NCBI GenBank assembly: GCA_002633085.1
Contig: NSIV01000001.1
Coordinates: 434,001 to 498,000, forward strand
DNA from: Curvibacter sp. PD_MW3
GTDB lineage: Bacteria > Pseudomonadota > Gammaproteobacteria > Burkholderiales > Burkholderiaceae_C
Length of the DNA stretch: 64,000 nt
Reading direction: 5' to 3'
Part shown: positions 54,408 to 64,000 of the stretch, piece after piece
Layout: each line of letters opens with the position of its first letter
Position numbering within the stretch: position 1 is the stretch's first letter
Notes under the pieces: model-generated
Told to the model about the DNA's origin: nothing
What the model saw: the letters and a program-made list of their open reading frames with translations, nothing else
Databases searched by the model: none
Position numbers and translations under genes: made by a program

Positions 54408-55498
54408 TGACCCGCCCCTTCAACTTCTCGGCTGGCCCGGCCACCATCGCCCCCGAGGTGTTGCAGCAAGCCGCCAGCGAGATGCTGGACTGGCATGGCA
54501 GCGGCATGGGCGTCATGGAGATGAGCCACCGCGGCAAGGAGTTCATCAGCATCTACGAACAGGCGCAGGCTGATCTGCGCGAGCTGCTGGCGGTACCAAA
54601 GAACTTCCACATCCTTTTCATGCAGGGCGGCGGCCTGGCGGAAAACGCCATCGTTCCGCTCAACCTGTCGCGCGGCGGCAAGGCGGACTTCGTGCTCACC
54701 GGGAGCTGGAGCCAAAAGTCGCTCAAGGAAGCGCGCAAGTACTGCCAAACAAATGTCGCAGCCACGGACGAAGCCAACGGCTTCACCCAGCTACCTGCGC
54801 CGGCCAACTGGCAACTCGGCGCAGATGCGAGCTACGTGCACATCTGCTCCAACGAGACCATCCATGGCGTCGAGTTTCACGAGCTGCCCGATCTGAAAGC
54901 ACTGGGCTCCAGCGCCCCGCTGGTGGTCGACTTCTCCTCCCAGGTGGCGTCGCGCCCGGTGGACTGGTCGCGCGTCGGCCTGGCCTTTGGCGGCGCGCAG
55001 AAAAACATTGGCCCGGCTGGTCTGACGCTGGTGATCGTGCGCGAGGATCTGCTGGGCCATGCCCTGCCGGTCTGCCCCAGCGCCTTCGACTACAAGACTG
55101 TGGCCGATAACCAGTCCATGTTCAACACACCGCCGACCTATGCCATCTACATGGCCGGCCTGATTTTTCAGTGGCTCAAGAAGCTGGGCGGTGTGCCGGC
55201 CATCGAGGCGCGCAACATCGCCAAAGCGCAACTGCTGTATGAGGCCATCGACACCTCGCAGCTCTACGTCAACCGCGTGGCCAAGAGCTGCCGCTCGCGC
55301 ATGAATGTGCCTTTCTTCCTGCGTGATGAGTCGCGCAACGAAGCCTTTCTGGCCGGCGCCCGCGAGCACGGTCTCTTGCAACTCAAGGGCCACAAATCGG
55401 TCGGTGGCATGCGTGCCAGCCTCTACAACGCCATGCCGATCGAGGGCGTGCAGGCACTCGTGTCCTACATGCAAGAATTCGAACGTACGCAAAGCTGA
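54407..55498 (+). CDS. serC: phosphoserine aminotransferase
   Basis: 363 residues, PLP enzyme of serine and pyridoxine synthesis. PLP Lys199 in [12 protein letters not shown]; the N-terminal F-N-F-S-A-G-P-A and H-R-G-K-E-F are typical. GGAGGAG lies upstream inside gyrA; start overlaps gyrA stop (TGATG). Located between gyrA and pheA as in many betaproteobacteria. Confidence 0.98.
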
Positions 55499-55501
55499 GT
55501 C

Positions 55502-56584
55502 ATGGCCAAGACCCTTTCAGAACTGCGCGTAGAGATCGACGCCCTGGACCAGGAACTTCTGGCCCTGCTCAACCGCCGCGCTGCCTTAGCACATGATGTC
55601 GGCGAGATCAAAAAGGTCGATGGCTCACCGGTATTCCGCCCCGAGCGCGAAGCCCAGGTCATCGCCGGCCTGCAGACCGCCAACCCCGGACCGCTCAAGC
55701 GCGACAGCGTGGCCACCATCTGGCGCGAAATCATGTCCGCCTGCCGCGCCCTGGAAGCGCCGCAACGCGTGGCCTACCTCGGACCGGCCGGCACCTTCAG
55801 CGAACAAGCGGCAGAACAGTTTTTCGGCTCCAGCATCGAACGCATGCCCTGCGGCAGCATCGACGAGGTGTTCCGCGCCACTGCCGCCGGCAGCGCCCAG
55901 TACGGCGTGGTACCGATGGAGAACTCCACCGAGGGCATGGTGTCGCGTTCGCTCGACCTGTTCCTGACCTCGCCGCTGCACGTCATCGGCGAGACCAGCC
56001 TGCTGGTGCGCCACAACCTGCTGCGCCGCTCCGACTCGCTCGAAGGCATCGAGGCGGTCTACGCCCATCCGCAGGCCCTGGCCCAGTGTCAGAACTGGCT
56101 CAACACCCATCTGCCGCATGCCGAGCGCCATGCTGCCGCCAGCAATGCCGAAGGTGCACGCCTGGCCGCCAGCAACCCGGCCTGGGCAGGCATCGCCAGT
56201 GAGCGCGCCGGCTCCGAATTCGGTCTGCATGTGGTGGCGCACGCCATCCAGGACGATGCCTACAACCGCACCCGCTTTGCTGTGGTCTGCCTGCCGCAGA
56301 CCATGCTGGCCCCCGAGGCGTCAGGCAAGGACTGCGTGAGCCTGATCGTCTCGGTTCCCAACCGCCCCGGGGCCGTGCACGACCTGCTGGTGCCACTGAA
56401 GAAACACGGCGTCTCCATGACGCGCTTCGAGTCGCGTCCGGCGCGTTCCGGCCAATGGGAGTACTACTTCTACATCGACATCCAGGGCCACCTCTCGCAA
56501 CCCCATGTCATGGCGGCCCTGCAGGAACTGCAGGGGCTGTGCGCCTTCTACAAGGTACTGGGCACTTACCCGGTGTCTGAATGA
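55502..56584 (+). CDS. pheA: bifunctional chorismate mutase/prephenate dehydratase (P-protein)
   Basis: 360 residues. Chorismate mutase AroQ-type domain (about 1-85: R-V-E-I-D-A-L-D-Q-E-L-L-A-L-L-N-R-R), prephenate dehydratase (about 90-275: Y-L-G-P-A-G-T-F-S-E-Q-A, P-M-E-N-S-T-E-G) and a C-terminal ACT domain (about 280-358) with the phenylalanine-binding E-S-R-P. Converts chorismate to phenylpyruvate; phenylalanine feedback is expected. Confidence 0.97.
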   Translation: MAKTLSELRVEIDALDQELLALLNRRAALAHDVGEIKKVDGSPVFRPEREAQVIAGLQTANPGPLKRDSVATIWREIMSACRALEAPQRVAYLGPAGTFSEQAAEQFFGSSIERMPCGSIDEVFRATAAGSAQYGVVPMENSTEGMVSRSLDLFLTSPLHVIGETSLLVRHNLLRRSDSLEGIEAVYAHPQALAQCQNWLNTHLPHAERHAAASNAEGARLAASNPAWAGIASERAGSEFGLHVVAHAIQDDAYNRTRFAVVCLPQTMLAPEASGKDCVSLIVSVPNRPGAVHDLLVPLKKHGVSMTRFESRPARSGQWEYYFYIDIQGHLSQPHVMAALQELQGLCAFYKVLGTYPVSE

Positions 56585-57456
56585 TGTTCGAGCAACTCGG
56601 TTTAATCGGCTGTGGCCTGATGGGCGGCTCCTTTGCGTTGGCCCTCAAGCGTGCCGGTTTGGTCAAACGCGTCGTCGGCTATAGCAAATCTCCTTCCACC
56701 ACCGAACGCGCGCGGCAACTCGGCGTCATTGACGTCGAGGCACCCTCCGCGCTCCTGGCCGTCTCAGGTGCCGACATCGTGCTGATCGCGGTGCCGGTGG
56801 CTGCGACCGAGGCCACCTTCAAGGCCATTCGTCATCTTGTCTCGCCACAGATGCTGATCATGGACGTCGGCTCGACCAAGCGTGATGTCATTGATGCCGG
56901 CCGACGCGCCCTGCGCGACCACATCGGCTCCTTCGTGCCGGCCCATCCGATCGCCGGCAAGGAAGTCTCCGGCGTTGAGCACGCCGACCCCGATCTCTAT
57001 GCCGGCAAGCAGGTCATCCTGACACCGATCGAACGCACCCAGCCCACCCAGTTGCAGCAAGCTGTCGATGTCTGGACGGCTCTGGGCTGCCGCGTGCAGC
57101 AGATGTCACCCGAAGCGCACGATGCGGCCTTCGCCTCGGTCAGCCACCTGCCGCACCTGCTGGCTTTTTCCCTGATGAATTCGATTGCCAGCCAACCGCA
57201 AGGCAAGGATTTCCTGTCCCTGGCCGGGCCGGGCTTCCGCGACTTCACCCGCATCGCTGCCAGCGACCCCCACGTCTGGCGCGACATCTTGATTTCCAAC
57301 CGGGAAGAGTTGCTGGCGCAGTCCCAGATCTTCCAGCGACATCTGCAAGCCTTAGAACTCATGATCTCCAACGGCAACGGCGAAGCGCTTGAAGGTCTGA
57401 TCGACCAGGCCAGCCGCGCGCGCGCCGGCTGGAACATGAACAAGTTCCAAAAATAA
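56581..57456 (+). CDS. tyrA: prephenate dehydrogenase
   Basis: 291 residues. NAD(P)-binding G-C-G-L-M-G-G-S near the N-terminus, then D-V-G-S-T-K and H-P-I-A-G-K-E. Converts prephenate to 4-hydroxyphenylpyruvate in tyrosine synthesis. No chorismate mutase or ACT domain. Two ATGs in tandem at 56581 and 56584; either overlaps the pheA stop. Competes with PheA for prephenate, and both sit in one operon. Confidence 0.96.
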   Translation: MMFEQLGLIGCGLMGGSFALALKRAGLVKRVVGYSKSPSTTERARQLGVIDVEAPSALLAVSGADIVLIAVPVAATEATFKAIRHLVSPQMLIMDVGSTKRDVIDAGRRALRDHIGSFVPAHPIAGKEVSGVEHADPDLYAGKQVILTPIERTQPTQLQQAVDVWTALGCRVQQMSPEAHDAAFASVSHLPHLLAFSLMNSIASQPQGKDFLSLAGPGFRDFTRIAASDPHVWRDILISNREELLAQSQIFQRHLQALELMISNGNGEALEGLIDQASRARAGWNMNKFQK

Positions 57457-59456
57457 TGTTTGCCACCGAGTTTCTCGATCTGCCGCCGCTGGCCGGCGCC
57501 CAGGGCCGTGTCGTGCTGCCCGGCTCCAAAAGCATTTCCAACCGTGTCCTGTTGCTGGCCGCCCTGTGCCGCGGCCGCACCACCCTGCATGACCTGCTGG
57601 ACTCCGACGACACGCGTGTCATGCTGGCGGCGCTGCGCCAGCTCGGCTGTGACGTGCAACAGGACGGCACCACGGTCACCATCGACGGCCTCGACGCGAA
57701 GCTGCCCGCCACCGTCCTGAAGTTCTTCATGGGCAACGCCGGCACGGCCATGCGGCCATTGACCGCGGCCTTGGCCGTGTTGGGGGGCGACTTCGAGCTC
57801 TCAGGTATCCCGCGCATGCACGAGCGTCCGATCGGCGACTTGGTTGATGCGCTGCGCCAACTCGGCTGCCAGATCGACTACCTCGGCAACGACGGCTATC
57901 CGCCGCTGCGCATCGGTCGCCCGACTTTGAAACTCGACGCGCCCATCAAGGTGCGCGGCGATGTTTCGAGCCAGTTCCTGACGGCGCTGCTGATGGCACT
58001 GCCCCTCGTGGCGAGCAGGGATGTCCACATCGAGGTGGTGGGCGAACTGATCTCCAAACCCTACATCGAGATCACCCTCAACCTGCTGGCACGCTTCGGC
58101 ATTGCCGTGCGACGCGAAGGTTGGCAGCGTTTCACCATTCCCGGCGGCAGTCGTTACCAGACGCCTGGTGTGCTGCACGTCGAGGCCGATGCGTCCTCGG
58201 CCAGCTACTTCATTGCCCTGGGCGCCATCGCCGCCAACCAGGCCACCCCTTTGCGCATCGAAGGCGTTGGAGAAAGCTCGATCCAGGGCGATATCAAGTT
58301 CGTCGACGCCGCACGCCTGATGGGAGCTCGCGTCACCAGCGGCCCGAACTGGCTGGAGATTTCAAAAGGCAGCTGGCCGCTCAAGGCCATCGATCTGGAC
58401 TGCAACCACATTCCCGACGCCGCCATGACCCTGGCCGTGATGGCGCTGTATGCCGACGGCCCCACCACACTGCGCAACATCGCCAGCTGGCGCGTCAAGG
58501 AAACCGACCGCATTGCAGCCATGGCCACCGAGCTGCGCAAGCTCGGCGCCACGGTGGAGGAAGGCCCGGACTTCATCCGCATCCAGCCCCTGCCGCAGGC
58601 CACCGGCTGGAAAGCCGCCAGCATTCACACCTATGACGACCACCGTGTCGCCATGTGCTTCTCGCTGGCCGCCTTCAATCCGGCCCAGCTCCCGGTGCGC
58701 ATCCTCGACCCCAAGTGCGTGGGCAAGACCTTCCCCGACTACTTTGAGGCCCTGTTCTCGGTCACAGCCCCTGTGCCCGGCACTGTGCCGGTGCTCTGTG
58801 TCGACGGCCCCACCGCCTCTGGCAAAGGCACCTTGGCTGCCCGCCTGGCACAGGCCCTGGGCTACCACTACCTGGACTCCGGTGCGCTCTACCGCGTGAC
58901 CGCGCTGGCGGCCCTGCGCGCCGGCCTGACGCTGGAGCCTGCCAATGAAGCGGCCATTGCCGCCCTGGCCGAGCATTTGCCGGTGCGTTTTCTTGGCGAG
59001 CAGGTCTTGTTGGCCGGCAAGGACGTCAGCGACGCCATCCGCAGCGAGCAAGGTGGCATGAACGCATCCAAGGTCTCGACCCTGCCCTCCGTGCGCACCG
59101 CGCTGGTCGCCCTGCAACACAGTTTCCGCCAGATGCCAGGCCTGGTCGCCGATGGCCGCGACATGGGCACGGTGATCTTCCCGGAGGCCCCGCTCAAGGT
59201 ATTTCTCACGGCCAGTGCCGAAAAACGTGCCGAGCGACGCTATAAGCAGTTGATTTCAAAGGGAATTTCGGCTATATTGCTAGATCTTCGTGCCGATTTG
59301 GAGGCGCGCGATGCCCGGGACACCTCCCGCGCGGTCGCGCCACTCAAGCCGGCACCAGACGCCCGGTTGCTGGACAACTCGGATCTCTCGATTGAAAAGT
59401 CGCTTGATCTGGTGCTGGACTGGTGGCAGAGCAAACAGCCTTTCAGCAAAGTCTGA
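57456..59456 (+). CDS. aroA-cmk: fused EPSP synthase and cytidylate kinase
   Basis: 666 residues. N-terminal EPSP synthase (1 to about 437: [18 protein letters not shown], a class I form), then a short linker and cytidylate kinase (about 440-666: [10 protein letters not shown] Walker A, D-G-R-D-M-G-T-V). One polypeptide thus makes the chorismate precursor and CDP/dCDP. The start overlaps tyrA stop (TAATG). Near 59243-59290 codon use turns sharply AT-rich while the protein stays conserved; a promoter for rpsA sits there. Confidence 0.97.
   Translation: MFATEFLDLPPLAGAQGRVVLPGSKSISNRVLLLAALCRGRTTLHDLLDSDDTRVMLAALRQLGCDVQQDGTTVTIDGLDAKLPATVLKFFMGNAGTAMRPLTAALAVLGGDFELSGIPRMHERPIGDLVDALRQLGCQIDYLGNDGYPPLRIGRPTLKLDAPIKVRGDVSSQFLTALLMALPLVASRDVHIEVVGELISKPYIEITLNLLARFGIAVRREGWQRFTIPGGSRYQTPGVLHVEADASSASYFIALGAIAANQATPLRIEGVGESSIQGDIKFVDAARLMGARVTSGPNWLEISKGSWPLKAIDLDCNHIPDAAMTLAVMALYADGPTTLRNIASWRVKETDRIAAMATELRKLGATVEEGPDFIRIQPLPQATGWKAASIHTYDDHRVAMCFSLAAFNPAQLPVRILDPKCVGKTFPDYFEALFSVTAPVPGTVPVLCVDGPTASGKGTLAARLAQALGYHYLDSGALYRVTALAALRAGLTLEPANEAAIAALAEHLPVRFLGEQVLLAGKDVSDAIRSEQGGMNASKVSTLPSVRTALVALQHSFRQMPGLVADGRDMGTVIFPEAPLKVFLTASAEKRAERRYKQLISKGISAILLDLRADLEARDARDTSRAVAPLKPAPDARLLDNSDLSIEKSLDLVLDWWQSKQPFSKV
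59250..59278 (+). promoter_or_regulatory. internal sigma-70 promoter for rpsA, inside cmk
   Basis: TTGATT (59250-59255) and TATATT (59273-59278) with exactly 17 bp between. Transcription would begin about 59285, giving a leader of about 350 nt to rpsA. It lies in an AT-rich patch inside otherwise GC-rich coding sequence. Confidence 0.7.
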
Positions 59457-59567
59457 ACGGCTGACCGGCCCACACGGCTCCTCTCGCGCATGCATTGCGC
59501 ATGGCCGTGCGGTTCAACAACGTAACCCGCGGGTCATCCGCACAAACCGCCGTCGAAAGCTATCCCC

Positions 59568-59611
59568 CAGCAGCAATGGTGCTGCTGTAACGCCATGGTT
59601 CTTTGCCATGG
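59568..59611 (+). promoter_or_regulatory. double hairpin in the rpsA leader
   Basis: CAGCAGCA-ATGG-TGCTGCTG (59568-59587, 8-bp stem) and CCATGG-TTCTTTG-CCATGG (59593-59611) lie 26 bp before the rpsA start. In enterobacteria S1 represses its own translation through leader hairpins; these are candidates for the same control. Confidence 0.5.
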
Positions 59612-59636
59612 ACGCCAAGACGGTCTAGGAAATTAA

Positions 59637-61319
59637 ATGTCTGAATCTTTTGCCGCCCTGTTTGAAGAATCCCTGCAACGCACCGAAATGCGTCCGGGCG
59701 AAGTGATCACCGCTGAAGTCGTGCGCATCGAGCACGGCTTCGTTGTCGTGAACGCCGGCCTCAAGTCCGAAGCCTACGTGCCGATCGAGGAATTCAAGAA
59801 CGACCAGGGCGTGCTCGAAGTCCAAGTGGGCGACTTCGTCTCCGTGGCCATCGGCTCCATCGAAAACGGCTACGGCGACACCATTCTGTCGCGCGACACC
59901 GCCAAGCGTCTGGCTTCCTGGATGAGCCTGGAAAAGGCCCTGGAATCAGGCGAATTCGTCACCGGCACCACCAGCGGCAAGGTCAAGGGTGGTCTGACCG
60001 TGCTGGTCAACGGCATCCGCGCGTTCCTGCCCGGCTCGCTGGTTGACACCCGCCCGACCAAGGATCTGTCTCCGTACGAGAACAAGACCCTGGAATTCAA
60101 GGTCATCAAGCTCGACCGCAAGCGCAACAACGTGGTGCTGAGCCGCCGCGCCGTGGTGGAAGCCTCCATGGGCGAAGAGCGCGCCAAGCTGATGCAGACC
60201 CTGAAAGAAGGCTCTGTGGTGCAGGGCGTGGTCAAGAACATCACCGAATACGGTGCGTTCGTGGACCTGGGCGGTATCGACGGCCTGCTGCACATCACCG
60301 ACATGGCATGGCGCCGCGTCCGTCACCCGAGCGAAGTCGTTCAGGCTGGCCAGGAAATCTCCGCCAAGATCCTGAAGTTCGACACCGAGAAGAACCGCGT
60401 GTCCCTGGGTCTCAAGCAGATGGGCGACGATCCGTGGATGGGCGTGAACCGCCGCTACCCGCAAGGTACCCGCATGTTCGGCAAGATCACCAACATCGCC
60501 GACTACGGCGCGTTCGTGGAACTCGAACCCGGCATCGAAGGTCTGGTGCACGTGTCCGAAATGGACTGGACCAACAAGAACGTGGCTCCCTCCAAGATCG
60601 TGTCGCTGGGTGACGAAGTCGAAGTCATGGTCCTCGAGATCGACGAAGACAAGCGCCGTATCAGCCTGGGCATGAAGCAGTGCAAGGCCAACCCGTGGCA
60701 GGAATTCGCGCAGAACACCAAGCGCGGCGACCGCGTCAAGGGCCCGATCAAGTCGATCACCGACTTCGGCGTGTTCGTCGGCCTGGCTGCCGGCATCGAC
60801 GGTCTGGTGCACCTGTCCGACCTGTCCTGGAACGAGCCGGGCGAAACCGCCGTGCGCAACTACAAGAAGGGCCAGGAAGTCGAAGCCATCGTGCTGGCCG
60901 TGGACGTGGACCGCGAGCGCATCTCCCTGGGCATCAAGCAGCTGGATTCCGACCCGTTCACGACCTTCGTGTCGATCAACGACAAGGGCCAGATCGTGAC
61001 CGGCAAGGTCAAGACCGTGGATGCCAAGGGCGCTGAAATCGACCTCGGCGAAGACATCATCGGCTACCTGCGCGCCAGCGAAATCTCCCGCGACCGCGTG
61101 GAAGATGCCCGCAATGTGCTGAAGGAAGGCGACGAAGTGACCGCTGTGGTGGTGAACGTGGATCGCAAGACCCGCAACATCCAGCTGTCGATCAAGGCCA
61201 AGGACATGGCAGACCAGAACGAAGCCATGCAGTCCCTGAGCCAGCAGTCTGCCCGCGAAAACGCTGGTACGACCAGCCTGGGTGCCCTGCTGCGCGCCAA
61301 GCTGGACAACAACAACTAA
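59637..61319 (+). CDS. rpsA: 30S ribosomal protein S1
   Basis: 560 residues, the usual length, with six S1 RNA-binding domains (for example [14 protein letters not shown] and [14 protein letters not shown]). Brings mRNA to the ribosome. AGGAAA lies 5 nt upstream. Follows cmk as in most proteobacteria. Codon use is strongly optimised, in line with high expression. Confidence 0.98.
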   Translation: MSESFAALFEESLQRTEMRPGEVITAEVVRIEHGFVVVNAGLKSEAYVPIEEFKNDQGVLEVQVGDFVSVAIGSIENGYGDTILSRDTAKRLASWMSLEKALESGEFVTGTTSGKVKGGLTVLVNGIRAFLPGSLVDTRPTKDLSPYENKTLEFKVIKLDRKRNNVVLSRRAVVEASMGEERAKLMQTLKEGSVVQGVVKNITEYGAFVDLGGIDGLLHITDMAWRRVRHPSEVVQAGQEISAKILKFDTEKNRVSLGLKQMGDDPWMGVNRRYPQGTRMFGKITNIADYGAFVELEPGIEGLVHVSEMDWTNKNVAPSKIVSLGDEVEVMVLEIDEDKRRISLGMKQCKANPWQEFAQNTKRGDRVKGPIKSITDFGVFVGLAAGIDGLVHLSDLSWNEPGETAVRNYKKGQEVEAIVLAVDVDRERISLGIKQLDSDPFTTFVSINDKGQIVTGKVKTVDAKGAEIDLGEDIIGYLRASEISRDRVEDARNVLKEGDEVTAVVVNVDRKTRNIQLSIKAKDMADQNEAMQSLSQQSARENAGTTSLGALLRAKLDNNN

Positions 61320-61342
61320 GCTGCTGTTGCTGAACTGAACGA

Positions 61343-61376
61343 ACGGCCGGCTGCCTGTAGGCGCCGGTCGTTTTTT
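61343..61376 (+). terminator. intrinsic terminator of rpsA
   Basis: ACGGCCGGC / GCCGGTCGT forms a 9-bp stem (one G-U) followed by six T. ihfB follows 23 bp later and may use read-through or a promoter not identified here. Confidence 0.85.
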
Positions 61377-61398
61377 CTTCGCCTTACCCTGAATTGCC

Positions 61399-61710
61399 AT
61401 GACCCGCTCCGACCTCGTTGAAGAACTGGCCAACCGTTTCAGCCAACTGACCCACCGCGATGCCGAATTCGCGGTCAAGGCCATTCTGGACGCCATGAAC
61501 GACGCCCTGGTGCGAGGTCACCGAATCGAAATCCGCGGCTTCGGCAGTTTCTCCATCAACCGTCGACCGCCCCGCATGGGACGCAACCCGCGCAGCGGCG
61601 AAAGCGTGGCCATCCCGGAAAAGCGCGTTCCCCACTTCAAGCCGGGCAAGGCCTTGCGTGAAGCCGTGGACCAGCGCACCAGCGAAATGCAGGTCCAGAG
61701 CAAAAGCTGA
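61399..61710 (+). CDS. ihfB: integration host factor subunit beta
   Basis: 103 residues, DNA-bending HU/IHF family. The beta-arm [18 protein letters not shown] and the intercalating Pro are present; the start M-T-R-S-D-L-V-E matches IHF-beta. Works with IhfA (encoded elsewhere); IHF also assists sigma-54 promoters such as that of glnA. Confidence 0.95.
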   Translation: MTRSDLVEELANRFSQLTHRDAEFAVKAILDAMNDALVRGHRIEIRGFGSFSINRRPPRMGRNPRSGESVAIPEKRVPHFKPGKALREAVDQRTSEMQVQSKS

Positions 61711-61755
61711 CGGACCCAACGCAACGTTAGAATCCCCTCGTCACAGAGGAGATCA

Positions 61756-62061
61756 ATGAAACACCTCATGTGGCTGCTCAAGTGGATACTGAAAGCAGCC
61801 ATTTTTTTTACCCTGTTTGCCTTCGCCCTGAACAACCAGCAGGATGCGACGGTGCATTTCTTCTTTGGCACCACATGGCGAACACCGCTGGTGCTGGTGG
61901 TGTTGGCCGCCTTTGCCGCCGGGCTGGTCGCAGGTGTCCTGGCCATGGTGCCACGCTGGTGGAAGCACCGCAGCGCCGCCAGCCGTGCGCACACCACAGC
62001 CGCGACCGCCGCCACCCCCAGCACACCGCCCCAACCTCCCGTACCCCCACATGGAATTTGA
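61756..62061 (+). CDS. lapA: LapA-like inner-membrane protein
   Basis: 101 residues, two membrane helices (about 8-28 and 42-64), DUF1049; N-N-Q-Q-D-A-T-V-H-F typical of LapA. GAGGAGATCA precedes the ATG. Works with LapB in LPS assembly control. The Ala/Pro-rich tail is longer than in E. coli. Overlaps lapB by 11 bp. Confidence 0.9.
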   Translation: MKHLMWLLKWILKAAIFFTLFAFALNNQQDATVHFFFGTTWRTPLVLVVLAAFAAGLVAGVLAMVPRWWKHRSAASRAHTTAATAATPSTPPQPPVPPHGI

Positions 62062-63208
62062 TCTGAGCTGGATCCTGCTGGGCCTGCCCCTGGCCTTCGG
62101 CCTGGGCTGGCTGGCCTCGCGCTTCGACTTGCGCCAGCTGCGCATTGAAAACCGGCAAACGCCCAAGGCCTATTTCCGCGGCCTGAACTTCCTGCTCAAC
62201 GAGCAGCAGGACCAGGCCATCGATGCCTTCATCGAGGCCGTGCAACACGACCCCGACACCTCGGAACTGCACTTCGCCCTGGGCAACCTGTTCCGCCGCC
62301 GTGGCGAGTACGAGCGCGCCGTGCGCGTGCACGAGCACCTGCTGTCACGTGGCGACCTCTCCGAGGCCGACCGACAGCGTGCCCAACATGCGCTGGCGCT
62401 GGACTTCCTGAAGGCCGGCCTGCTCGACCGGGCGGAAGATGCCCTGCTCAAGCTCGAAGGCACGCCATTTGAAGCGCAGGCGCACTTGGCCCTGCTGGCC
62501 AACTACGAGCGTTCGCGCGACTGGCCGCAAGCGGCCAGCATCGCCAGCAAGCTGGACAACTCGGACAGCGGCAGCTTCAGCAGCCGTCTCGCCCACTACC
62601 TGTGCGAACAGGCCGCTGCCCATCTGGCTGCCGGTGAGGTCATTCAAGCCCGCCACCTGCTGGAGCAGGCCATGACAACGGCACCCGCCGCACCACGTCC
62701 GCGCATCGAGCTGGCCAGCCTGCTCAGCAGCCAGGGGGACCACGCCGCTGCCTGCGCCACCCTGGAAGCAACCCTCCAGGCCGCCCCGGCAGCCACCCCC
62801 TTGGTTGCAGCACCGCTGGCCAACGCGGCCATCGCCAGCGGCCGCGTCTCAACCGTGCTGCCACAACTCAAGACCAGCTACGAACAGACCCCCTCGCTTG
62901 ATGTGCTGGAGGCCATCGTCGCCTTGGAGGCAACCCAGGGAAGCAGCGGTCACACGGCACGTGACTGGTACGTGCGCCACCTCGAGAACGAGCCGTCACT
63001 GGTGGCCGCCGCCAAGTGGATTGCGGGCGAGAAGCTGGAGCATGAACAATTCCATCCGCAGGTGCAGCGTGCGCTGGACCATGCCGTCAAGCCCTTGACG
63101 CGTTACCGCTGCGCCGCGTGCGGCTTCGAGGCCAAACAGCACTTCTGGCAATGCCCGGGCTGCCAGACCTGGGACAGCTATCCGGCGCGACGGGTTGAGG
63201 AGTTATGA
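62051..63208 (+). CDS. lapB: LPS assembly protein LapB
   Basis: 385 residues. N-terminal membrane anchor (about 5-22), TPR repeats through the middle, and a C-terminal rubredoxin-like metal site (C-A-A-C and C-P-G-C). LapB (YciM) steers LpxC to FtsH degradation and so balances LPS and phospholipid. ATG at 62051 overlaps lapA. Upstream of rfaE1, another LPS gene. Confidence 0.95.
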   Translation: MEFDLSWILLGLPLAFGLGWLASRFDLRQLRIENRQTPKAYFRGLNFLLNEQQDQAIDAFIEAVQHDPDTSELHFALGNLFRRRGEYERAVRVHEHLLSRGDLSEADRQRAQHALALDFLKAGLLDRAEDALLKLEGTPFEAQAHLALLANYERSRDWPQAASIASKLDNSDSGSFSSRLAHYLCEQAAAHLAAGEVIQARHLLEQAMTTAPAAPRPRIELASLLSSQGDHAAACATLEATLQAAPAATPLVAAPLANAAIASGRVSTVLPQLKTSYEQTPSLDVLEAIVALEATQGSSGHTARDWYVRHLENEPSLVAAAKWIAGEKLEHEQFHPQVQRALDHAVKPLTRYRCAACGFEAKQHFWQCPGCQTWDSYPARRVEEL

Positions 63209-63332
63209 AACACCCCCAGGCTCCGCTCCCCCGCCATTGGCCCGGCAAAGCCGGTTCCACGGCATCCCGCGGCTGGGACACTTCGCTCCACCCATCTCGT
63301 GCAGTCAGCAACACCGCTTACAAGCAAGAAGA

Positions 63333-64000
63333 ATGAATATCTCGAAAGAACAACTGTCCAAGGCCCGCGTGCTCGTGGTCGGCGACGCCATGATCGACCG
63401 TTACTGGTACGGTGCGGTCGACCGCATCAGCCCGGAAGCGCCGGTGCCAGTGGTGCGCATCACACGCGAGGAAGAGCGCATTGGCGGCGCAGCCAACGTG
63501 GCCAGCAATGTGGTGGCGCTGGGTGCACAGGCCTCGCTGCTGACGGTCGTGGGCGAGGACGATGCCAGCCACAAGCTGGAGCAGCTGGTGGCCAAGACCG
63601 GTATCACGCCCCACTTTGACCGTGACGCCCAGCTGCAGACCACCGTCAAGCTGCGCATCATTGGCCGCCAGCAACAGCTGATCCGGCTGGACTTCGAGAA
63701 CACGCCCAAGGGCGAAGTGCTGGCATCGCAGACGGCCACCTTCCGCAACCTGCTGTCCAGCCATGACGCCGTGCTGTTTTCCGACTACGGCAAGGGCGGC
63801 CTGGATCATGTGCACGACATGATCGAACATGCCAAGGCGGCCGGCAAACCAGTACTGATTGACCCCAAGGGCTCCGACTACTCGCGCTACAGCGGCGCCA
63901 CCGTCATCACGCCCAACCGCGCCGAACTGCAACAGGTGGTGGGTGGCTGGCGTGACGAAGACGAGCTGCGCAGCAAGACCCAGAAACTGCGCCAACAGCT
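63333..64000 (+). CDS. rfaE1: D-glycero-beta-D-manno-heptose-7-phosphate kinase, partial
   Basis: First 222 residues; the gene continues past the window. PfkB-family kinase: V-V-G-D-A-M-I-D-R-Y-W and R-I-G-G-A-A-N-V-A-S-N-V. Makes the bisphosphate intermediate for ADP-heptose in LPS core synthesis. Whether the adenylyltransferase domain is fused (HldE) cannot be seen, so RfaE1 is named for the visible half. Confidence 0.93.
   Translation, partial: MNISKEQLSKARVLVVGDAMIDRYWYGAVDRISPEAPVPVVRITREEERIGGAANVASNVVALGAQASLLTVVGEDDASHKLEQLVAKTGITPHFDRDAQLQTTVKLRIIGRQQQLIRLDFENTPKGEVLASQTATFRNLLSSHDAVLFSDYGKGGLDHVHDMIEHAKAAGKPVLIDPKGSDYSRYSGATVITPNRAELQQVVGGWRDEDELRSKTQKLRQQ

Overview
The window is a chromosomal segment of a betaproteobacterium, most likely Comamonadaceae (Rhodoferax/Polaromonas/Acidovorax-like). 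Evidence: high GC coding sequence, the order gyrA-serC-pheA-tyrA-aroA::cmk-rpsA-ihfB-lapA-lapB-rfaE1, an EPSP synthase/cytidylate kinase fusion known from this family, a one-piece tmRNA with tag ANDERFALAA, and copies of a palindrome-headed intergenic repeat that I recall from Comamonadaceae genomes. Species cannot be named from the sequence alone.

Layout. 0.1-0.8 kb: an AT-richer lipoprotein gene. 1.1-5.1 kb (-): a four-gene Anbu operon (circularly permuted ATP-grasp, alpha-E, transglutaminase, Anbu proteasome-like peptidase). 5.2-9.2 kb (-): aroQ-trhP-arfB-frnE-like-metallophosphoesterase, with aroQ and trhP overlapping by ATGA. 9.3-21.6 kb: mixed metabolic and membrane genes (amidase, nitroreductase, MFS carrier, tautomerase, aroC, CBS protein, metY-like, hydrolase, YihY-like, FAD dehydrogenase, PilZ). 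21.7-24.5 kb (+): thyA, EamA transporter, folA and a DUF4337 protein, tightly packed.

24.55-31.64 kb is an AT-richer accessory island between housekeeping genes. It carries one minus-strand operon: DNA adenine methylase, metallophosphoesterase, ORC/CDC6-like AAA ATPase, and an unknown protein. The metallophosphoesterase gene is split by a complete 1,323-bp IS256-family element with 8-bp target duplications; removing the IS and one duplication restores a single 425-codon frame exactly. I read this as a candidate, possibly undescribed, modification-linked defence module, currently disrupted.

31.66-49.4 kb: xth/exoA, an orphan PAS histidine kinase, the nitrogen cluster glnA-(DUF4124)-ntrB-ntrC with a sigma-54 promoter and two NtrC boxes, a CinA-like protein, membrane and cell-envelope proteins, rsuA, and a large MHYT-PAS histidine kinase overlapping a REC-DUF3369-HD-GYP response regulator, then tmRNA. 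49.4-51.5 kb (-): ompA-like, ubiG, gph. 51.8-64 kb (+): the gyrA to rfaE1 run, which links DNA topology, serine and aromatic amino-acid synthesis, CMP kinase, ribosomal protein S1, IHF and LPS assembly control; the last gene runs off the window. No tRNA, rRNA or CRISPR array was seen.
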